DNA of 11,046 bases, taken from the NCBI GenBank assembly GCA_902766985.1, contig CACXFP010000098.1, positions 1-11,046 on the forward strand, written 5' to 3'. The position numbers and the translations under genes were made by a program. Below are positions 7,589-11,046 of the stretch, one piece after another (the first letter of the stretch is position 1; every line of letters begins with the position of its first letter). Origin of the DNA: an uncultured Bacteroidia bacterium. GTDB lineage: Bacteria > Bacteroidota > Bacteroidia > Bacteroidales > UBA932. Below the pieces are notes generated by a model. That model was not told the DNA's origin, did not search any database, and saw only the letters and a list, made by a program, of their open reading frames with translations.

Positions 7589-9775
7589 ATGGCACATGGG
7601 GCTCTTGACAACGAAATCCAGTTCCTTCCGGGAGTAGGACCCAAAAGGGCGAAACTGCTGGCGGAAGAGTTGCAGGTTGCCACTTTCGGAGATCTGCTGA
7701 GGCTGTATCCTTTCCGTTACGTGGACAGGAGCAGCGTCCAGAACATTTCCGATGTGGTGTCCGACTCGGCCTATGTACAGATTCTCGCAAAAGTGGTGAG
7801 GGTGTCCCTCCTGGGCCAGCACAGCCAGCCCCTTTACGTCAAGGAGATGACCGCGACCATCGAAGGGAGGGATGATGGACAGATAAAGTTCAATACCGTC
7901 AAACGGCTTTCAGCCATAGTAGCCGATGCCTCGGGGGAAATGGAGATCGTATTCTTCAAGGGGATCAAATACATGTGGAACAGGCTGATTCCCGGCGCGA
8001 ATTTCATTTTCTTCGGTAAGCCTACGGTATTCAACGGGCGGGTGAATATGGTTCATCCCGAGGTGGACAATCTGCCGCAGTCGGGCACCCTGGGCACGAC
8101 GGGCACCTTGACCGGAGTCTATCCCGGGACAGAGAAACTCAAGAACGCCGGGGTGACGAACAAGGTGATGAACCGCCTGATGGGCCTGGCCCTCGAGCGC
8201 TGCCTGGGTGACATCCGCGAGACCCTTCCCGATTATATCCTCAAGGAGAAGGGACTCGTCCCGTTGAGATTCGCCCTCCGAAACATCCATTTCCCCTCCG
8301 ACGCCACGGCCCTGGCGAAGGCCACGTACCGTCTCAAGTTCGAGGAGCTGTTCTTCCTTCAGCTTTCCTTGCTGAAACAGAAATATGTTAGGAGCCGCAG
8401 CGAGGTAGGGCTTATGATGCCGAAGGTCGGGGAGGCTTTCAATGCCTGCTACAATGCCCTTCCATTCGACCTTACGGGAGCCCAGAAGCGAGTCATCAAG
8501 GAAATACGTTCCGATATGATGAGCGGCCACCAGATGAACCGCCTCCTTCAGGGAGATGTGGGTTCGGGAAAGACGATGGTGGCTGTCCTTTCCTGCCTCA
8601 TAGCGATAGGGAACGGATACCAGGCATGCATCATGGCTCCAACCGAAGTGCTTGCCCAGCAGCATTACCACAACATCAGCAAGTATCTGGCTCCCACGGG
8701 AGTAAGCTGCGCCCTCCTGACAGGTAGCACGAAGGCTTCCGAGCGTCGGACCATCCATTCTTCGCTCCAGGACGGCTCCCTCGGCATCATCGTCGGGACC
8801 CATGCCCTCATCGAAGATACCGTCATTTTCAAGAATCTCGGCCTTGCCGTCATAGACGAGCAGCACCGGTTCGGCGTGGAGCAGAGATCCCGGCTGTGGA
8901 GGAAGACTGCATCCGGCATTCCTCCCCACGTCCTCGTCATGACGGCAACTCCCATTCCGAGGACGCTTGCAATGACCCTGTACGGGGACTTGGATGTCAG
9001 CGTAATTGACGAAATGCCGCCCGGCAGGAAACCGATCCAGACCGTCCTCCTCGCGGAAAGGGACCGCGGACGGCTGCATAATTTCATGAAGAAACAGATA
9101 GCCTCCGGAAGGCAGGTTTTCGTAGTGTATCCTCTGATCTTTGAAAGCGAGAAGCTTGACTACCAGAATCTTGAAAAAGGCTATGAGGATATCGTGGCCG
9201 CATTTCCCTTCCCCCCGTACAAGGTAGCCATAGTTCATGGCCAGCAGGCGAATGACGTCAAGAATTTCAATATGGACGCCTTCGTGGCCGGGAGGGCGCA
9301 TATCCTCGTTTCAACAACGGTGATCGAGGTCGGGGTGGATGTCCCGAACGCTTCCGTCATGGTCATCGAGAGCGCCGAGAGGTTCGGCCTTTCCCAGCTT
9401 CACCAGCTTAGGGGGCGCGTCGGCCGCGGTTCTGAGAAATCTTATTGCGTGCTCATGCACGGCCAGAAAGTATCAAAGGAGTCCCAGAAGAGGCTGGAGA
9501 TGATGGTCGCGACGGAGAATGGTTTCGAATTGGCCGAGGAAGACATGAAGATGAGGGGACCGGGCGACCTGGAAGGAACACAGCAGTCCGGCCTTCCGAT
9601 CTCTCTTAACATAGCCTCGCTGGCGAAGGACGGCCGTATCCTCACCGACGCTAGGAACTATGCGACTCATGTCCTTGATGCGGACCCTGTCATCGAGAAG
9701 CCTGAAAACAAAATCCTTGCGGAGGAGCTCCGCAAGGATAAATATCAGCGTCAGGATTTCAGCAAGATATCCTAA
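7589..9775 (+). CDS. recG: ATP-dependent DNA helicase RecG
   Basis: RecG is a double-strand DNA translocase that regresses stalled replication forks and migrates Holliday junctions in the cytoplasm. The 728-residue reading from the ATG at 7589 is chosen because the N-terminal helix-hairpin motif FLPGVGPKRAKLL follows directly; a TTG at 7538 would add an unrelated leader. Domains in order are the N-terminal region with the wedge OB-fold (about 60-160), helicase lobe 1 with GDVGSGKT (322-329), DEQH (423-426) and TATP (452-455), then lobe 2 with TTVIEVGVDVP and QLRGRVGRG (606-614), and the translocation hairpin region MKMRGPGDLEGTQQSG. The length is somewhat above the usual 680-700. The excess sits mainly in the wedge (about 73-105) plus a short Gly/Thr-rich stretch near 165-176. 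It is divergent from the WYL operon and overlaps the convergent sugar porter by its stop codon. Confidence 0.97.
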   Translation: MAHGALDNEIQFLPGVGPKRAKLLAEELQVATFGDLLRLYPFRYVDRSSVQNISDVVSDSAYVQILAKVVRVSLLGQHSQPLYVKEMTATIEGRDDGQIKFNTVKRLSAIVADASGEMEIVFFKGIKYMWNRLIPGANFIFFGKPTVFNGRVNMVHPEVDNLPQSGTLGTTGTLTGVYPGTEKLKNAGVTNKVMNRLMGLALERCLGDIRETLPDYILKEKGLVPLRFALRNIHFPSDATALAKATYRLKFEELFFLQLSLLKQKYVRSRSEVGLMMPKVGEAFNACYNALPFDLTGAQKRVIKEIRSDMMSGHQMNRLLQGDVGSGKTMVAVLSCLIAIGNGYQACIMAPTEVLAQQHYHNISKYLAPTGVSCALLTGSTKASERRTIHSSLQDGSLGIIVGTHALIEDTVIFKNLGLAVIDEQHRFGVEQRSRLWRKTASGIPPHVLVMTATPIPRTLAMTLYGDLDVSVIDEMPPGRKPIQTVLLAERDRGRLHNFMKKQIASGRQVFVVYPLIFESEKLDYQNLEKGYEDIVAAFPFPPYKVAIVHGQQANDVKNFNMDAFVAGRAHILVSTTVIEVGVDVPNASVMVIESAERFGLSQLHQLRGRVGRGSEKSYCVLMHGQKVSKESQKRLEMMVATENGFELAEEDMKMRGPGDLEGTQQSGLPISLNIASLAKDGRILTDARNYATHVLDADPVIEKPENKILAEELRKDKYQRQDFSKIS
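9704..9739 (-). terminator. Predicted intrinsic terminator of the sugar-porter gene, inside recG
   Basis: Bases 9713-9724 are perfectly complementary to 9728-9739, forming a 12-bp stem with seven G-C pairs and a 3-base loop. On the minus strand the stem is followed by TTTGTTTTC (9712-9704), which with the last stem base makes a T-rich tract. It begins 32 bases after the sugar-porter stop codon, the right place for its terminator. On the plus strand the stem is followed by AAATATCAG with no T-tract, so it should not terminate recG. It lies wholly within recG codons near the C-terminus (ILAEELRKD). Confidence 0.75.
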
Positions 9776-11046
9776 TCTTTTCTTTTCCAGAGTTTTGACA
9801 TCTCTTCCAGTGTTTTCCCCTTGGTCTCTGGCACAAGCTTCCAGACGAAGACGGCTGCGATGATGCAGATTACTCCGTAGATTGCATACGCCGTGAAATG
9901 ACCGAACTTCACGCCCATTTCCCCGACCCTCATGTTGTACATCGGGACGAAGGTGGATGATACGATGAAGTTGAAAATCCATTGGAACGCCACGGCGATG
10001 GCGGTCGCGTGGCTGCGGATCGTGTTGGGGAAAATTTCCGAAATCAGGACCCAGCAGATGGGACCCCAGCTGAACATGAACGAGGCGCTGTAGATCAGGA
10101 TGCTGATGACGGGGATGAGGGCGGGAACCGTGACGAGGTTGCTGAAAGCTACTCCGAGGGCTCCTACGGCCATCAGGATCGATCCCCAGATGAGGAGGGG
10201 TTTCCTTCCGATCTTCTCCACAGTCAGGATTGCCACGAGGGTGAATGTAATGTTCACCACTCCCATCAGCACGGTGTACGCCATCGGACTTCCCATACCC
10301 ATGGATTCGAATATCCTGGGCGCGAAGTAGAGAACGGCGTTGATGCCGATGGCCTGCTGGAACACGCTGAGCATGATCCCGACGAAGATTACCATCCAGC
10401 CGAACGTGAAGAGTTTCTCCGTCTTTGCGGTGGCGGTACCCTTGATAGCCGCGAGTATGCTCGTGCCTCTTTCTTCTCCGTTCACCTTGCTGAGGACCAT
10501 GAGGGCCTTTTCATCCTGGCCGTTGAGAACCAGATACCTGGGCGTTTCGGGCACGAGCAGGATCAGGATTGCGAACAGGGCTGCAGGTACTGCTTCGCTG
10601 ACGAACATGAGCCTCCATCCGGTAGCGGCGGTCCATGCGGACGCCTCAGGATTGATGACCTGGTTGACACCGTTCACAAGGTCTACGACCGGATTTGCGT
10701 GTTGGCCGAGGATCAGGAAGTTGACGAAATAGACCACCAGCTGGCCGAAAATGATGGCGAACTGGTTCCATGATACGAGGACTCCTCTCCTGTCGGCAGG
10801 AGCGACTTCGGCTATGTACATCGGACAGATGGCGGAAGCCAGTCCGACACCGACACCGCCGAGGATCCTGTAGAGGTTGAAAGCGATGAGGAGGTTGAAG
10901 GAGGGCTCTCCTTTAGGGAAAAACAGGAATTCCGGATTGTAGGATCCCAGGGCGGAGAGGAAGAAAAGGACTCCCGCTACGAACAGGGACTTCTTCCGTC
11001 CCATCCTGGCCGACATAAGCCCCGACAGGGCGCTTCCGATAATGCA
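9772..11046 (-). CDS. xylE: MFS sugar porter, XylE-like sugar:H+ symporter (N-terminus outside window)
   Basis: The frame is open to the right edge, so the Met codon at 11016 is internal. 424 residues are visible of an expected 480-490, with the first transmembrane helix and part of the second missing. Inner-membrane sugar porters bring in pentoses or hexoses with protons. Numbered from the edge, signatures are GLMSARMGRKKS (loop 2-3), RILGGVGVGLAS, PMYIAEVAPADRRG, NQFAIIFGQ, VPETPRYL, FQQAIGINAVLY, VEKIGRKP, SWGPICWVLISEIFPN and VPETKGKTLEE. Residues matching the xylose-binding set of E. coli XylE appear kept: Gln230-Gln231, Asn236, Trp332 and Gln355. The proton-linked Asp of helix 1 lies outside the window. 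The loop around 113-140 is longer than in E. coli XylE. Xylose, glucose or another sugar are all possible; no xylA or xylB is visible. The stop codon overlaps the recG stop. Confidence 0.92.
   Translation of the reverse strand, partial: CIIGSALSGLMSARMGRKKSLFVAGVLFFLSALGSYNPEFLFFPKGEPSFNLLIAFNLYRILGGVGVGLASAICPMYIAEVAPADRRGVLVSWNQFAIIFGQLVVYFVNFLILGQHANPVVDLVNGVNQVINPEASAWTAATGWRLMFVSEAVPAALFAILILLVPETPRYLVLNGQDEKALMVLSKVNGEERGTSILAAIKGTATAKTEKLFTFGWMVIFVGIMLSVFQQAIGINAVLYFAPRIFESMGMGSPMAYTVLMGVVNITFTLVAILTVEKIGRKPLLIWGSILMAVGALGVAFSNLVTVPALIPVISILIYSASFMFSWGPICWVLISEIFPNTIRSHATAIAVAFQWIFNFIVSSTFVPMYNMRVGEMGVKFGHFTAYAIYGVICIIAAVFVWKLVPETKGKTLEEMSKLWKRKD

Noticed and set aside
7520..7822. N-terminal extension of the WYL regulator into recG
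   Set aside because: The extra 101 residues would cross the promoter region and run antisense to recG. The helix-turn-helix begins just after the ATG at 7519.
7910..9301. 463-codon open frame on the minus strand, antisense to recG
   Set aside because: It lies wholly opposite a secure gene, its translation has no recognisable motif, and long antisense frames are expected where codon usage is GC-biased at third positions.
9764..9785. AAGAT/ATCTT hairpin with following T-rich stretch as a recG terminator
   Set aside because: The stem is only 5 bp with one G-C pair, too weak for an intrinsic terminator.
9982..10773. 263-codon plus-strand open frame opposite the sugar porter
   Set aside because: The translation is extremely rich in Asp, Glu, His and Gly, as expected from the complement of membrane-helix codons. 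It has no promoter or domain.

Overview
The window looks like a chromosomal segment of a gut-type Bacteroidota (order Bacteroidales). Three things suggest this: a pair of family-92 glycosidases, an S9 peptidase very close to the dipeptidyl-peptidase 5 type of Porphyromonas and Bacteroides, and two exact copies of the Bacteroidota -7 promoter element (TAnnTTTG) in the only intergenic space of any size. Coding DNA is GC-rich for the phylum, and start codons lack clear Shine-Dalgarno sequences. Species-level assignment is not possible from the window alone.

Layout from left to right. (1) 1-924, plus strand: the 3' part of a GH92 alpha-mannosidase gene, cut by the window edge. (2) 938-7519, minus strand: four genes in one direction, separated by only 7, 22 and 25 bp and so probably one operon. 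In transcription order they are a WYL-domain regulator, a DPP5-like lipoprotein peptidase, an EamA/DMT membrane transporter and a second, complete GH92 glycosidase. The two GH92 genes meet tail to tail with 13 bp between stops. (3) 7520-7588: a 69-bp AT-rich divergent promoter region with a 10-bp inverted repeat whose arms each contain a TATATTTG box, one facing the regulator operon and one facing recG. (4) 7589-9775, plus strand: recG, the branch-migration helicase. (5) 9772-11046, minus strand: a XylE-type sugar:proton symporter, cut at its N-terminus by the window edge. Its stop codon overlaps the recG stop, and its probable intrinsic terminator lies inside the 3' end of the recG coding sequence.

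The probable operon combines a mannosidase, a dipeptidyl peptidase and a metabolite permease under a WYL regulator. This would suit salvage of mannosylated glycoproteins or glycopeptides, but that is inference from context. No SusC/SusD pair, mobile element, tRNA, rRNA or CRISPR is visible. No stretch of more than 300 bases lacks a gene. I found no convincing undescribed defence or mobile system. The most interesting points are the symmetrical divergent promoter, the terminator embedded in recG, the Glu-to-Gln change in an active-site motif of the complete GH92 enzyme, and the composition of the WYL operon.
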